From NCBI GenBank assembly GCA_000818945.1, contig KN805388.1, forward strand, positions 485,547 to 549,546: a stretch of 64,000 nt of DNA, in the 5' to 3' direction. The position numbers and the translations under genes are program-made. Shown here piece after piece: positions 1-9,560 of this stretch. Origin of the DNA: Schizochytrium sp. CCTCC M209059 (Eukaryota > Sar > Bigyra > Thraustochytrida > Thraustochytriidae). The notes beneath the pieces are model-generated. The model was given only the letters and a program-made list of their open reading frames with translations, searched no databases and was not told the DNA's origin. Numbering within the stretch: the stretch's first letter is position 1; the number at the start of each line of letters is the position of its first letter.

Positions 1-345
1 CGATCGGCCGCGGCGTCTCGGTCCATCTGCTGGTCTCTCCGGCCCCGCCGCGCCGATCGACAATTCAAGCTCAGGCCGACCGAGCTCGAAGCGAGCTCGC
101 ACGAAGCCGCGGTCGGCGGGCACGCGACGTGCGGCATCTCTTGGCGCGCCGAAAGGCGCAGGGCGCCCAGGAGGAAGCTCCGCAGAGAGTTCCTACTCGC
201 TCGCGGCCAGCTTTGCTGAGCAAGAGAGTTTTTGCTCTTTTTCTTCACTTTCACGCTCTCCTTGGAGGCGTACTCCGACGAGCTAGCGAGCGAGCAAAGC
301 GGCTTGGGCTTGTGGCTCCCGCTATAGGCGAGACACGCGCGAACC
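1..345. other. 5' flank of the ankyrin gene
   Basis: No gene is recognised in this GC-rich stretch. It ends in the start context AACCATGG of the ankyrin gene and probably holds its promoter and 5' UTR. A reading frame at 129-377 overlaps the ankyrin start in another frame and has no recognisable protein character. Confidence 0.5.
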
Positions 346-1536
346 ATGGGCAATGGCGTGTCCGACATGTGCTGTAGACTGCGGTCGGCAGCGCAAAAGG
401 GAAGGAAAGAAGAGTGCGTGCAATTTCTCAAGGAGGGCGCCCCTGTGACATGCCAGGACAACCTGTACAAATCGACAGCTCTCCATGAGGCGTGCCGGTT
501 CGGACATCACGAGGTGGCATGCCTTCTGGTCAAATACCATGCCGACGTCAACGCGCTGGACTGTATCGGACACACGCCGCTGTTTTCTGCAGCCAAAGGC
601 GGATACAACTCGATCGTTTACCTCCTCATTGAACGAGGTGCGGACGTGAATATTGTCTCGCACAAGGGCAAGACTGCGCTTCACAGCGCCATGGAAAATG
701 GACACAAGGCGGTCACTCTCATGCTTCTCGAAGCTGGGGCCAAGCTTGACGCTCGCGACTGCGAAGGCCGAACGCCACCTCAGCTCGCGGCCCAGTGCGG
801 AACCTTGCAGGCCTTGGTCACCTGCAAACTCGTGCTGGAGAACTCGCAAAGCTCCAAAACAGTGGACAGTATCATTGACGTTGGTGATCCAAGGATTCCT
901 GCCCGTGCTCGCGTGCTATTGCACGCGTGGCAAGTTGCTGCCAAGACCGGCAAGGCTTTCCCTGTCCCGAAAACGAGTGCATTCGAGGCTGAATCGGATG
1001 AGCCTCTGCGAGCCTTTTTCAACTCGCTAAAAATGAGTCCGGTCGAGCGCAAGGTAGCTATGCAAGCTTGTGCCAAGCGCAAGCGAGAATTGGGGGCTGA
1101 AGCCGCTGCGGGAGCCGTAATCAGTGCTCGTGGCACACAAGATGAACGCGAGGGACATGGACGCTGTCGACGACGACTCTCGCAAGGTGACCCAGACTTG
1201 GCTACATCCTCTGCAGAAGAATCTTCAAAGCACCACGAGAGCGTTGCTTCATCTGGCTCACAAAGCGCGCGACGAACAGAGTTTCCTCTTTCCCATGCGC
1301 ATGCAGAGCAAGAACAGGGCCCTGCGCAGCCTCCTTCGTCCGTTTCGGCTTCTTCTTCTTCTTCGGCTTCATCTGCTTCTTCGACCTCAACTTCGATCGA
1401 GCAGGCGCCAGTCCTTGAAAGCGAGAGAAGAAGGAACTTTTACGAGACAGGCGATCTCGTCACGCCGGGTATGGACGATATGCGAGACCGAAGTATTGTG
1501 ACCTCCTCTTTTGGGGAGGAGTCAAAGATCGCATAA
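346..1536 (+). CDS. ankyrin-repeat protein with predicted N-terminal acylation
   Basis: This is a 396-residue protein. Four ankyrin repeats can be read at about residues 11-40, 43-72, 76-105 and 109-138, followed by a partial fifth; the signatures are TALHEA, TPLFSAA and TALHSA. Ankyrin repeats are protein-binding scaffolds, so the partner cannot be inferred. A second conserved-looking helical stretch follows at about residues 180-260. The C-terminal third is Ser/Ala/Glu-rich low complexity and probably disordered. The N-terminus MGNGVSDMCC has Gly2 and Ser6, which fits the N-myristoylation pattern MGxxxS/T, and Cys9-Cys10 could be palmitoylated, so peripheral membrane attachment is inferred. 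The start is well supported by the context AACCATGG. The gene converges with the Sec12-like gene. The family is certain; the function is unknown. Confidence 0.85.
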   Translation: MGNGVSDMCCRLRSAAQKGRKEECVQFLKEGAPVTCQDNLYKSTALHEACRFGHHEVACLLVKYHADVNALDCIGHTPLFSAAKGGYNSIVYLLIERGADVNIVSHKGKTALHSAMENGHKAVTLMLLEAGAKLDARDCEGRTPPQLAAQCGTLQALVTCKLVLENSQSSKTVDSIIDVGDPRIPARARVLLHAWQVAAKTGKAFPVPKTSAFEAESDEPLRAFFNSLKMSPVERKVAMQACAKRKRELGAEAAAGAVISARGTQDEREGHGRCRRRLSQGDPDLATSSAEESSKHHESVASSGSQSARRTEFPLSHAHAEQEQGPAQPPSSVSASSSSSASSASSTSTSIEQAPVLESERRRNFYETGDLVTPGMDDMRDRSIVTSSFGEESKIA

Positions 1537-2079
1537 TTCTTCTACAACCGTGCTTGACGCGAGGCGCAAGCTCTTCGTGTATTTATTTTCTTCAGCCAAC
1601 CAGCCAATCAACCAAACAAGGATTACAAAGCTGAAGAGAAGAATTAAATCAAGAGCGCCCGGGGTTTTCGTGTGTCTGTGTTATCCTATTGATCTCGCCG
1701 CTGTCGCCACCGCCGTCGCCAACGTTACCTTTATCGCCCATCCTTTTCAATTTTGAGTACAAGACGATCGACCAAGTCCTGCCTGGTCTGGGTTGTGCGT
1801 CGATGCAAACAGCAAGCACGCAAGCAAGCAAGTAAGCGAGCAAGGCGCTATTTCCAACCTTTTTTTCTTTTCTCTCGAGACTGTATTGCCCGTCGTATAT
1901 ACTGTACTGGTACTGCCCTTTGATCATTTTCGTTTATGCCCATTCTTGCTTGTTGCCCGTCCATGAGTGCACGCGAGGAGAGCGCACTTTTCTTGAGCGA
2001 GCGAAAAAGCACAATGGTTTTCCCTCTCGCACGTTCGGTCCCAATTTTTGCCGCCATGAAAGCATCGTCTCGCGCATTT
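1537..2079. other. convergent 3' intergenic region
   Basis: These 543 bases lie between the 3' ends of the ankyrin gene (+) and the Sec12-like gene (-). The stretch is AT-richer than the coding DNA, and short frames here lack protein character. It probably holds both 3' UTRs. Confidence 0.5.
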
Positions 2080-3573
2080 TTAAAGTTCGCTGTGTGAGCC
2101 GTCGACGTCTGCTGAATCCGAAAAGAGAGCAACGCGTACAAAGATGACCAAGAGGACGAGCAGCAGCGGCATAAGGATACGCATCAACCACGAAACACGA
2201 GCAGCTTCGCCAGGAATCATGGCCATCGTCTTGTCCATGGACCCGGTCACAACGTAATGCTTGGAGCTGTCAGCGGGGTTGGGAAGCGCCGAGAGGCCCG
2301 TGACGGGCAGACTGTGCACCTCGTCCATGTGGGCAAGGTTTCGCAGCGACTCAAAGTCGTGCAAGGTAAGCCCGCCAGCAGCGTCGGCGACGCTAATCAT
2401 TGGCGGATGCACATGCATGGTGGTGGCAAGACCCTTGAGGACGCGAGTCGACTTGCGCAAAACCCATTGGCGGGGCGGGGAGGCGCTCGCGCCACGTACG
2501 AACTCGACGATAAACGAGTTGCCGCCGCGACCAGGCTTGGCCTGGAGCGTGAGAAGACGGTCGTCCGTGAGGAAGCGACACCGGCGAAAGACCATTCCGG
2601 CTGCCTGATCCGAAGGGATAATTTGCAGGACCTTGCCGTCTGCGACGTTCCAAATCCTACACGTGTTGTCACCCGAGGCCGTGACGAGGAGCTTGCCAGA
2701 GGGTGAAAAGTGCAAGTCTTTGATGCCCTTCGAATGACCCACAAGATTCAGCTTGCGCTCCACGGATAATGTGTAGGCTGATCCCTCGTCCTTTTCTTGG
2801 CTTGCAGCAGCTTCATTTTCGCCCGTTTCTGCTGCGGGCGTCTCGCTCTTTTCCGTCTCGGGTGCGGAAGTAGGTGGCTCCGTGCTGGTGTCTTGCGCTG
2901 CATCATCTGCACTTGCATCTGGTTGTTGATCTTGCTCCTTTTCTTTGGAGGACTCATCAGCCCCTGACCCGTGCTGTAATTCGACACCCTTTTCCTCAAT
3001 CTTGGCGCTTGCCGAACCCTTTGGCGAGTCAGCAGTATCTTGTCCCCTTTCCTTCTCTTGCACCTTTGCGGTCACTGTTACCTTCCAGAGTCCGGCTGTG
3101 GTATCGTCACCGCCTGTTGCGAGCAAGGTGCTGTCGGCGGGACAAAAGCGGGCTACGTTTTGGCACGGCGGCGTGGAGTCGTCAATGGGCACATCCGTGT
3201 CAAAGAAACCAATCTCTTGCAGCTCGCGCGCCTCTTTGTCATAACGCAGCATGAGGCAGCCTCCCTCGAGACTACTTGCAACAAGTTCCATGTTGGGTGC
3301 CACATCGACGGTGGTGCACAATCGCAAACCCGTGTTAAAAGCAAAGTGCTGCTTGATGCACGGGTCATTCTGCTCGTTGTGCTCGAGCGCGAAACCGGTA
3401 ATGAAGTTGCCCACCCCGGACCGCGCCGCGCCGCCTCCGCCGACGTTCAAGAGAACCTTTTGCGGTGCGTTGTCTTTGTTTTTTTCCTCGTCTGCGCTTC
3501 GGACCTCAATGGCGCCATCGCTAATGGCAAACACGGGGAACTTGACCGCCGCGTTCACGTGCTGCTTGCCCAT
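2080..3573 (-). CDS. SEC12: Sec12/PREB-like Sar1 guanine nucleotide exchange factor
   Basis: This is a 497-residue WD40 protein with one C-terminal transmembrane segment (ILMPLLLVLLVIFVRVALF, about residues 466-484) and a short tail ending HSEL. Sec12 is the ER membrane GEF that loads GTP on Sar1 to start COPII budding, with its beta-propeller in the cytosol and its C-terminus in the lumen. The N-terminal NVGGGGAARSGVGNF resembles the glycine-rich K-loop of Sec12. WD-type strands read as LLATGGDDTTAGLWKV, KDLHFSPSGKLLVTASGDNTCRIW and YVVTGSMDKTM. An acidic insert rich in Glu, Ala and Ser at about residues 170-270 splits the propeller and is probably a disordered loop. The final HSEL resembles K/HDEL retrieval signals and would be luminal. 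Some other WD40 membrane protein is possible, but the propeller, K-loop and tail anchor together favour Sec12. Confidence 0.85.
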   Translation of the reverse strand: MGKQHVNAAVKFPVFAISDGAIEVRSADEEKNKDNAPQKVLLNVGGGGAARSGVGNFITGFALEHNEQNDPCIKQHFAFNTGLRLCTTVDVAPNMELVASSLEGGCLMLRYDKEARELQEIGFFDTDVPIDDSTPPCQNVARFCPADSTLLATGGDDTTAGLWKVTVTAKVQEKERGQDTADSPKGSASAKIEEKGVELQHGSGADESSKEKEQDQQPDASADDAAQDTSTEPPTSAPETEKSETPAAETGENEAAASQEKDEGSAYTLSVERKLNLVGHSKGIKDLHFSPSGKLLVTASGDNTCRIWNVADGKVLQIIPSDQAAGMVFRRCRFLTDDRLLTLQAKPGRGGNSFIVEFVRGASASPPRQWVLRKSTRVLKGLATTMHVHPPMISVADAAGGLTLHDFESLRNLAHMDEVHSLPVTGLSALPNPADSSKHYVVTGSMDKTMAMIPGEAARVSWLMRILMPLLLVLLVIFVRVALFSDSADVDGSHSEL

Positions 3574-3704
3574 TTTTGCGCGCGCAGCGGCGCAAGGTCT
3601 CGAGCGTCGCGCACACCGACTGGCCCGCTTGCCGGACGGAGCCTAATCTCGACGTGGCCTTTCGCCCTGCGCGACTCCAAGGCTCAGCCGCTTTTGCTCA
3701 CGTC

Positions 3705-3749
3705 GCAGTGCAGCACTGCACTGCGCAGCGCAGCGCAGAGCGGCGCAGA
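3705..3749. repeat. imperfect GCANN pentanucleotide repeat
   Basis: The units are GCAGT, GCAGC, GCACT and GCAGC, with a small palindromic GTGCAGCAC. The repeat lies about 130-180 bp upstream of the Sec12-like start codon. Confidence 0.6.
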
Positions 3750-5030
3750 CTACCTGCGCGTCTGCCTGCTGCCTCGAGCCGCGGCGTCCGCTCCGGCGTT
3801 CCCTTGGTTTCTGCTGCTACTGCTAATAATACAATGGCCGCTGGAGCTGCTCGAAAGTATGCGCACACACCGCACGCAAGATAGCCTATACGCACGCATA
3901 CGTACGACTAATAGTAGCGTAAGGTGGAACCTCGATTTTCGAGGTGCCAGTGGATGCATACGACTACTGTTCTGGATTATCGTCGCGCCATGTTCGCTGC
4001 TCGAGGCGGAGCGGAGAAGAGCCCCATGGGTGCAACGCAACACTCTTGAACGGGTGTTGGGTTTGCTTGCACGTTTGTAGTATCAGCTAGGTATACATAT
4101 GTACGTACGTACCATGCCTTTGTGATCGCAGACATGGGTATACATATACATACGTACGTCTGGAGCTCGGCAAGCATCGAAAGGCAACCTTTGAATGGAA
4201 CGCACTGTCTGAAACTAAAAAGGGGGGTGGCCAAGAGCAGATTTTCTTGCGAACTCTCTTAGCTTGGCATTGGGAAACAAGATGAGTATACCTGAAGAAA
4301 AGGCTCGCGAAGATGTACCACCCCCCCCTCCCCCTTCCCATCCACCATCATGGCCACGAGCAGAGTCGATTCCGCAAATGCTTGCATGCAACTGCGAATG
4401 ACATCGCTCCGTTGCTTCCTCGCCTCAAAAGCATGTTTTTGCCCCAAGGCAAAACTATTCGTTACGTTTCCGGTGGCACTGGCAGTGGCCATTTGTGGCA
4501 GTCACAGGCACAGAAACAACGTCCAGAATCGTCCGACCAACGTCCGACTGAGCAAGCAGTCTGGAAATCTCCGCTCAAGTAGGCTACCATACGCCGAGCT
4601 AGTAGGCTGCGTGAGCCGAGGAGTCGCATGGGTGTGTGTGATGACAGGTTGGACTTGGACACGGGATAGCCGTTCCACAGTCTACAAAGTCGTTGATCCG
4701 CGATCAACCATGCAACGGCCTCGCTGTCAATGCGGCGATATTGCATGCCTGCTATACATGCATGCCACCCACACAACGCCACCGTATGCGCTGGCGGACC
4801 ACACCTTGTCGTCTCATTCATTCGCCAAGAAAATTTCCCTTTGATGAAAAACCAAACGGACCAAGCATCCATTTCTTGTCGTGAGTCACAGCGCCGCGTG
4901 CCACGCTTAGAGCATTCTCATGCGCCGACCCTCCGCCCGGTCCGTGTCCATTTCCGCGTCGAGCTCCGCATCCACACTCGCGCGCATTCACGCATGCACC
5001 AAACAAAGGCACGCCCCGGTGCCGTGCACG

Positions 5031-5241
5031 CGCATTCCCGACTTCCCCCGCGCGCGGCCACTGCGCTATCCGCGCATTCCTGACTTGCGGCGGCGTCCGC
5101 ACAGTCGAGTTCCGGCGGCCGGCCGTCCGCCCAGTCGGTCTGGCTGCAGGGGAGAGAGAGAGAGAGAGAGAAAGCGGCTCCACCGAATACCCGACTTGCC
5201 GTGCGCGGATAGGCACTTGCGCGGCGCGGATAGGCACTTGC
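5031..5241. promoter_or_regulatory. cluster of GCAAGT-N5-AT motifs upstream of guanylate kinase
   Basis: Read on the minus strand, sites lie at 5031-5046 (variant GGAAGTCGGGAAT), 5073-5088 (GCAAGTCAGGAAT) and 5184-5199 (GCAAGTCGGGTAT). Two further sites have a four-base spacer (GCAAGTGCCTAT), at 5206-5220 and 5227-5241. The same spaced motif occurs upstream of PP2A B56 and of the small phosphatase. Function is inferred from recurrence only. Confidence 0.5.
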
Positions 5242-5306
5242 GGCGGCGCTGCGGAAGGGCGCAAAGAGAGGGAGGGAGGGAGGGAGGGAGAGAGAGAGAG
5301 AGAGAC
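5152..5306. repeat. GA / GGGA microsatellites
   Basis: An (AG)n run lies at 5152-5172, and a GGGA plus AG run at about 5260-5306. Both are in the presumed 5' UTR or promoter of the guanylate kinase gene. Confidence 0.8.
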
Positions 5307-5514
5307 GATGCGCGCGCACACCGCGCTCGACGCGCACACGGCGAGGGCCATACGCGAGACGCGAGGAGGCGAGCGAGGCGCGGTGGCCGTGCACGCGCAC
5401 GCGCACGCGCACGCGCACGCGCTGGAGGAGGAGGAGGAGCAGGAGGAGAAGGCTGCAGAGGCGGAACGCAGCGGCGCGGAGAGCAGGATCGGGCGCGGGA
5501 GCGGGAGCGGCGCC

Positions 5515-6351
5515 ATGAACTCGGCGAGAAGCAAGGGCAGCAGCGGCAGCGCGGGGCTGAGTTTCCAGCAGACGAGCGAGCTCAACTCGCGCAAGGACTT
5601 GCTCAAGGAGGAACACGTCAAGTACGTGGAGGAGCACCCGGAGCTGAAGCACATCATGAGCGACTTCCTGAGCCAGGTGCTGCTGATTAAGCCGTCGAAC
5701 ATCTGCGCCTTCGCGCGGGACTATTTCGCCTCGCACATGGCCAAGGAAGACGGTGCGCGCCCCGTCATCCTGTGCGGACCTTCGGGCGTGGGCAAGGGCA
5801 CGCTCGTCAAGCGCCTTTTCCAAGACCACAGCGACGTCTTCGGGCTCTCCGTCAGCCATACCACCCGCGCCCCGCGTGACGGCGAGGAGGACGGCATCCA
5901 CTACCACTTCACCGACCATGAGACCATGCAGGAGCGCATCGGTCGCGGCGAGTTCATCGAGTTTGCGCACGTCCACGGCAACATTTACGGCACCTCGGAA
6001 CAGGCCGTGCGCGACGTATCCGCCAAGGGCAAGATCTGCATCCTCGAGATTGACATCCAGGGTGTGCGCAAGGTCCGCGAGGCCTCCTCGCTCAACCCCA
6101 TTTGCATCTACATTGCGCCTCCCTCGTTTGAGATCCTCGAACAGCGTCTGCGCGATCGCGGCACCGAGGCTGAGGAGGATCTCCTGCGCCGCCTCAACAA
6201 TGCGCGCGAGGAGATGGCCTGGCTCGAGGAGCCTGGCAACGTTGACGTCAAGGTCATTAACGATGACCTCGACCATGCCTATGGTACGCTGCTCGACAGC
6301 CTCCGCGAGTGGTACCCGTCTCTGGAAAAGTCCATGTCGCTGAACAACTGA
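5515..6351 (+). CDS. guanylate kinase with N-terminal RIIa/DPY30-type docking domain
   Basis: This is a 278-residue protein. The C-terminal two thirds form a complete guanylate kinase (ATP + GMP to ADP + GDP): P-loop GPSGVGKGTL, GMP-binding SHTTRAPRDGEEDGIHYHF, the segment EFIEFAHVHGNIYGT, and ILEIDIQGVRKV. The N-terminal part, VEEHPELKHIMSDFLSQVLL followed by KPSNICAFARDYFASH, reads as an RIIa/DPY30-like dimerization-docking helix pair. In flagellated organisms such domains attach proteins to AKAP-type sites of the axoneme. The ATG at 5515 (context GCGCCATGA) is preferred over an in-frame ATG at 5288-5308, because the extra N-terminus is encoded by GA and GCACGC microsatellites and looks like 5' UTR. 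I infer a role in nucleotide supply inside the flagellum rather than general housekeeping. The kinase assignment is strong, the docking domain likely. Confidence 0.9.
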   Translation: MNSARSKGSSGSAGLSFQQTSELNSRKDLLKEEHVKYVEEHPELKHIMSDFLSQVLLIKPSNICAFARDYFASHMAKEDGARPVILCGPSGVGKGTLVKRLFQDHSDVFGLSVSHTTRAPRDGEEDGIHYHFTDHETMQERIGRGEFIEFAHVHGNIYGTSEQAVRDVSAKGKICILEIDIQGVRKVREASSLNPICIYIAPPSFEILEQRLRDRGTEAEEDLLRRLNNAREEMAWLEEPGNVDVKVINDDLDHAYGTLLDSLREWYPSLEKSMSLNN

Positions 6352-7253
6352 GTACAACTATCACGGCCAGAGAGAGGGGAGAGATTCTCTTTTTTTCTTT
6401 TTCTTTCTCTCTCGATGTCTTTCTCTCTGACTGCGCGCTCGCTGTGCCCACTCGTGTGTATTGAGGCGGCATTCTCCAAAGTACGCGATATCACTATACA
6501 TACATTTGCCACGCTACAGCTGAAAAAGACTGCGTGGCGTCTGTTCCATGTGCTTTGTTCCACCCACCCAACTTTGTTGCCGGCGTGCGCGGCAATTGTG
6601 ACACTGTCCTCTGCGGCATGCAATCACGTATTCAGTCAAACAATACAAACAAACGAACCGATCTGGTGTGCCCCGATTTCTTGATTATCGCCCTCGTGTT
6701 GGGGCTTGATACAGCAATAGGAAGTATGGGAGCTCGGTAATGAAAGGTCATTTTGCAGCTAGTTTGCCATTGTTACTTCCATCCATGGCTAATCCTTACT
6801 TGCCATCAATGCACACGTTCTGAAGAGGTGAGTAGCAACCCTGTTTGTTGAGGATCACCAGGCAAAATTGATTTGTCGTAATCTAGAATTTCTGGAGCTC
6901 TCCCTCAGAGCAGCCAGAAAGATCTCCCTCAGAGCGGCTCGAGGGCTAGCCAAGGAGCTATCGAGTAATACATTACAAGAAGCTGGCATCTCCACCGAGC
7001 TTTCTACCAAAACGGGACGATAAAGAGATAAGAATCTGTCGGCTGTCTTTGGCCTCACAAAAGCAGGTGGCAAATTTCTCCAACTGTATTCTGATTGTCC
7101 TGAATTTCGATGGCCCATTGGAATTCACAGTCAAGAAAAAGGAATCAGAAGCAACAAACCCCTCCTTTCTTCAAATTTCGTCGAGATTAAGATTGAAATT
7201 ACTATTCTGCAGAAATGAGAAGTAGGCGAATGGATAAGGAACGCTGGTTTCGC
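6352..7253. other. convergent 3' intergenic region
   Basis: These 902 bases lie between the guanylate kinase (+) and the RRM protein (-). The stretch is AT-richer than its flanks. A 12-base direct repeat (CTCCCTCAGAGC) occurs at 6900-6911 and 6924-6935. An 87-residue minus-strand frame across it has no recognisable similarity. No gene is supported. Confidence 0.5.
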
Positions 7254-8546
7254 TCACCACTGGCCGCGCGGCTGTCTCTGACTTGAGCCTCCGTAACCGC
7301 CGCGACCTCCGCCGCGACCACCTCCACGACCTCCGCCGCGACCGCCACCACGGCCACCGCCACGACCACCACCACGGCCACCGCCACGACCGCCACGGCC
7401 GCCACGGCCGCCACTGCGGCCGCCACCACCGCGCTCCTTTTGACCAAAAAAGTCCTCGCTGCCCTTGAGTTTTTCGCGAGTTCGCGAGACCATGCCCATG
7501 AGCCATGCTGGGCGATTCTCAACCGAAGCAAGGTTGTCGGACTGCATAAACTCTGTAACAATTTGCTCCATCGTATCCCGGGGAAAGGTGCCAAGGGCCT
7601 CGATAACGCGGTCATCAAAGTCCTCGCGGCGCACCTCGCTGCGAGGATTCATCTCCAACAGCTCATCAATCTTGGCTCGTACCTCTTTTACGACCTTTTT
7701 GTTTTGCATAGAGCGCAGCGTCTTCAATTTCTCCTTGCGCCCCTCATTGTTGCCACCACCGCCGACGGTACGCTCAACATTGATCATACGCCCCAACAAG
7801 CGTGTATGGTGCACGCGAAGGGCAAGTGCCATGTCTTTTCCCGATTTCACTTCGAGAAAAGCAATACCACGAGGCTTTTGGGTCTTTTTGTCTGTCAAAA
7901 GCCGGATCGATGTGTCAAAGACGCCATGCTTCTCAAAATGTTCCTTGAGCGCCTCGGTTGTAATGTTGTACGGCAATTGGCCCACAAACAGCGTGTGCTG
8001 AGTGTACTTTTTTTTGTCGCCATCGTCGCCGTCTCCCTCTCCTTCTTCCTCTTCTTCATCATTGTCGATATTTTCGTTTCCATCATCTTCTTCGTCATCT
8101 CCGTCGCCACCTTTGGTAGCTTTGGCGCTCCCGTCCTCGAGTTTCTGCTTCTTCTTCTTCTTGTCCTTGTTCTTTGTTTTCGCCTTTTCCTCCTTCTTGG
8201 TCTTCTTCTTTGTGTCCGAGTCCGAGTCCGAGTCTGAGTCCGAGTCCGAGTCGGAACTATCCTTTCCGCTGCTCTGAACCTTGACCTTGATCTCGTCTTC
8301 GCTCTCGTCAGGCTTTTCTTGCTCCTGACGCTTGCGCTTTTTGCTGCTCGAGTCCTTTTTGGACTTGGTACTCTCTGCCTTTTCGCTATCCTTCTTCGTG
8401 GTTTTTTTCTTCTTATCCTTCTTTTCCTTCTTCTTCTTGTTCTTCTTCTTGTCATCAACGCCCGCCTCCTCGTCCTCTTTGCCGGTCTTCTCTACCTCGA
8501 CATCGTGCGCGAGAATGGTCTCCGCAATGTCCCCCTCGTCGCTCAT
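7254..8546 (-). CDS. RRM RNA-binding protein with Lys/Asp-Ser N-terminus and RGG C-terminus
   Basis: This is a 430-residue protein using the ATG at 8546. The N-terminal 180 residues are KKK-rich and acidic blocks with an (SD)n run at about 97-111, probably nuclear or nucleolar targeting and casein-kinase-type sites. One RRM spans about residues 184-262, with RNP2 TLFVGQL and RNP1 KPRGIAFLEV. A helical region (about 270-385) follows, and then a C-terminal (RGG/GRGG)n box of about 40 residues, a substrate type for arginine methylation. The layout resembles nucleolin-like or ribosome-biogenesis RRM proteins (Nsr1, Nop12, RBM34 class); I do not claim orthology. The frame extends upstream to 8678 only through a non-ATG codon. 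It shares a promoter of about 460 bp with the divergent TUTase-like gene. Confidence 0.85.
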   Translation of the reverse strand: MSDEGDIAETILAHDVEVEKTGKEDEEAGVDDKKKNKKKKEKKDKKKKTTKKDSEKAESTKSKKDSSSKKRKRQEQEKPDESEDEIKVKVQSSGKDSSDSDSDSDSDSDSDTKKKTKKEEKAKTKNKDKKKKKQKLEDGSAKATKGGDGDDEEDDGNENIDNDEEEEEGEGDGDDGDKKKYTQHTLFVGQLPYNITTEALKEHFEKHGVFDTSIRLLTDKKTQKPRGIAFLEVKSGKDMALALRVHHTRLLGRMINVERTVGGGGNNEGRKEKLKTLRSMQNKKVVKEVRAKIDELLEMNPRSEVRREDFDDRVIEALGTFPRDTMEQIVTEFMQSDNLASVENRPAWLMGMVSRTREKLKGSEDFFGQKERGGGGRSGGRGGRGGRGGGRGGGRGGGRGGGRGGGRGGGRGGGRGGYGGSSQRQPRGQW

Positions 8547-9008
8547 GGTGCCCACGCACGATCTTGCGTCCTTCTTCGCCAACTTGCCGATCCAGTCAGT
8601 CGATAACGCGCTCCGCAGACCTCTGTCTGGACTCGACGCTTCCCGTGGACCGCGGCACGCACGCAGCTCGCGCGACACGCACGCAGCTCGCGCGACAGCG
8701 AAATGGAGTCCTCGGCCGCTCGCTGGCTTGGGTCCCGCGTCTCGCTTGGGTGGCGGCGCGCCGGGGCGTGTTTTTTGGGTCTTTTACCCTCGTTGCGGCC
8801 CTCCTTTGGGTCTCTTTTCGCAATCGCGCGTCAACGCAAAGCTCAAACTTGGCCGTCGCGAGCGCGTGGGCCGAGGCGCCGAGGAGGGCGCGCGAGGAAG
8901 GAGAACGAGGAGGCGAAGAGCGCTCGAGGGATTGTGTACCGCTGTTGTGGAAGGTTTCTGCAAACCCGCGGTGAACTAGGGTCCGGCGCGGAAACAGCCT
9001 CGGACGAG
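8547..9008. promoter_or_regulatory. bidirectional promoter between RRM protein and TUTase-like gene
   Basis: Two RNA-metabolism genes diverge from these 462 bases. The stretch is GC-rich with a directly repeated CGCACGCAGCTCGCGCGACA near 8656-8697. It has no stop codon in the TUTase frame back to 8703, but that extension has no conserved character. Confidence 0.5.
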
Positions 9009-9134
9009 ATGGACCAAAGATACCCGGATCAGGGCCACGGGCTCGGCAGCGGTGGGCAGCACATGCGGCAGGTTCAGTCCTTGCATGGGCAAATGCAGGG
9101 GCAACAGCACGTGCAGTCACAGCAGCAACAACAA

Positions 9135-9166
<32 letters not shown>

Positions 9167-9517
9167 ATATAGGACTCATCCGCAGATGCAAATGCCCATG
9201 CCAGCTAACGGTCCGAACACCCCCTCGGGGGCATCGTTTACGATCCCGCCCGGCCAACATCAGCTTTATCCCAACCGCCCGCCCCCTGGTATGCAGCCGC
9301 CAAATTTTCAGCATCAGCAGCAACAACATAGCTATTCGCAAGGTCCGCCGTCTCAGGCCGTGCAAGCGCCATTTGGACAAGCATTCGTACGTGCGCCTCC
9401 TGGTCTCCAAGGGAGCGGGCAATTCGAGTCACACAATTCCACGCACCAATCCTATAGCCCTTCGTCATCACCCTGGTCATCGCCTTGGGATCAGCAGCAG
9501 CCACCTCCTCCTCCTCC

Positions 9518-9560
<43 letters not shown>

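Larger units (their letters stand above)
3574..5514. other. divergent intergenic/promoter region, Sec12-like and guanylate kinase genes
   Basis: No convincing gene was seen in these 1.9 kb; reading frames here lack domain signatures. The stretch contains a GCANN pentanucleotide patch (3705-3749), a short perfect inverted repeat acctcga-ttt-tcgaggt near 3927-3943, and TACGTACG-type dinucleotide-rich DNA near 4090-4160. It also holds GA-rich microsatellites (5152-5172, 5260-5306), the GCAAGT motif cluster (5031-5241) and a GCACGC repeat (about 5390-5421). Confidence 0.6.

Noticed and set aside
4918..6357. 479-codon minus-strand frame over the guanylate kinase gene
   Set aside because: It overlaps a clear plus-strand enzyme and reads through GA and GC microsatellites.
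6855..7118. 87-codon frame with a 24-bp internal repeat, considered as a transposon remnant
   Set aside because: No transposase, reverse transcriptase or terminal repeat could be recognised.
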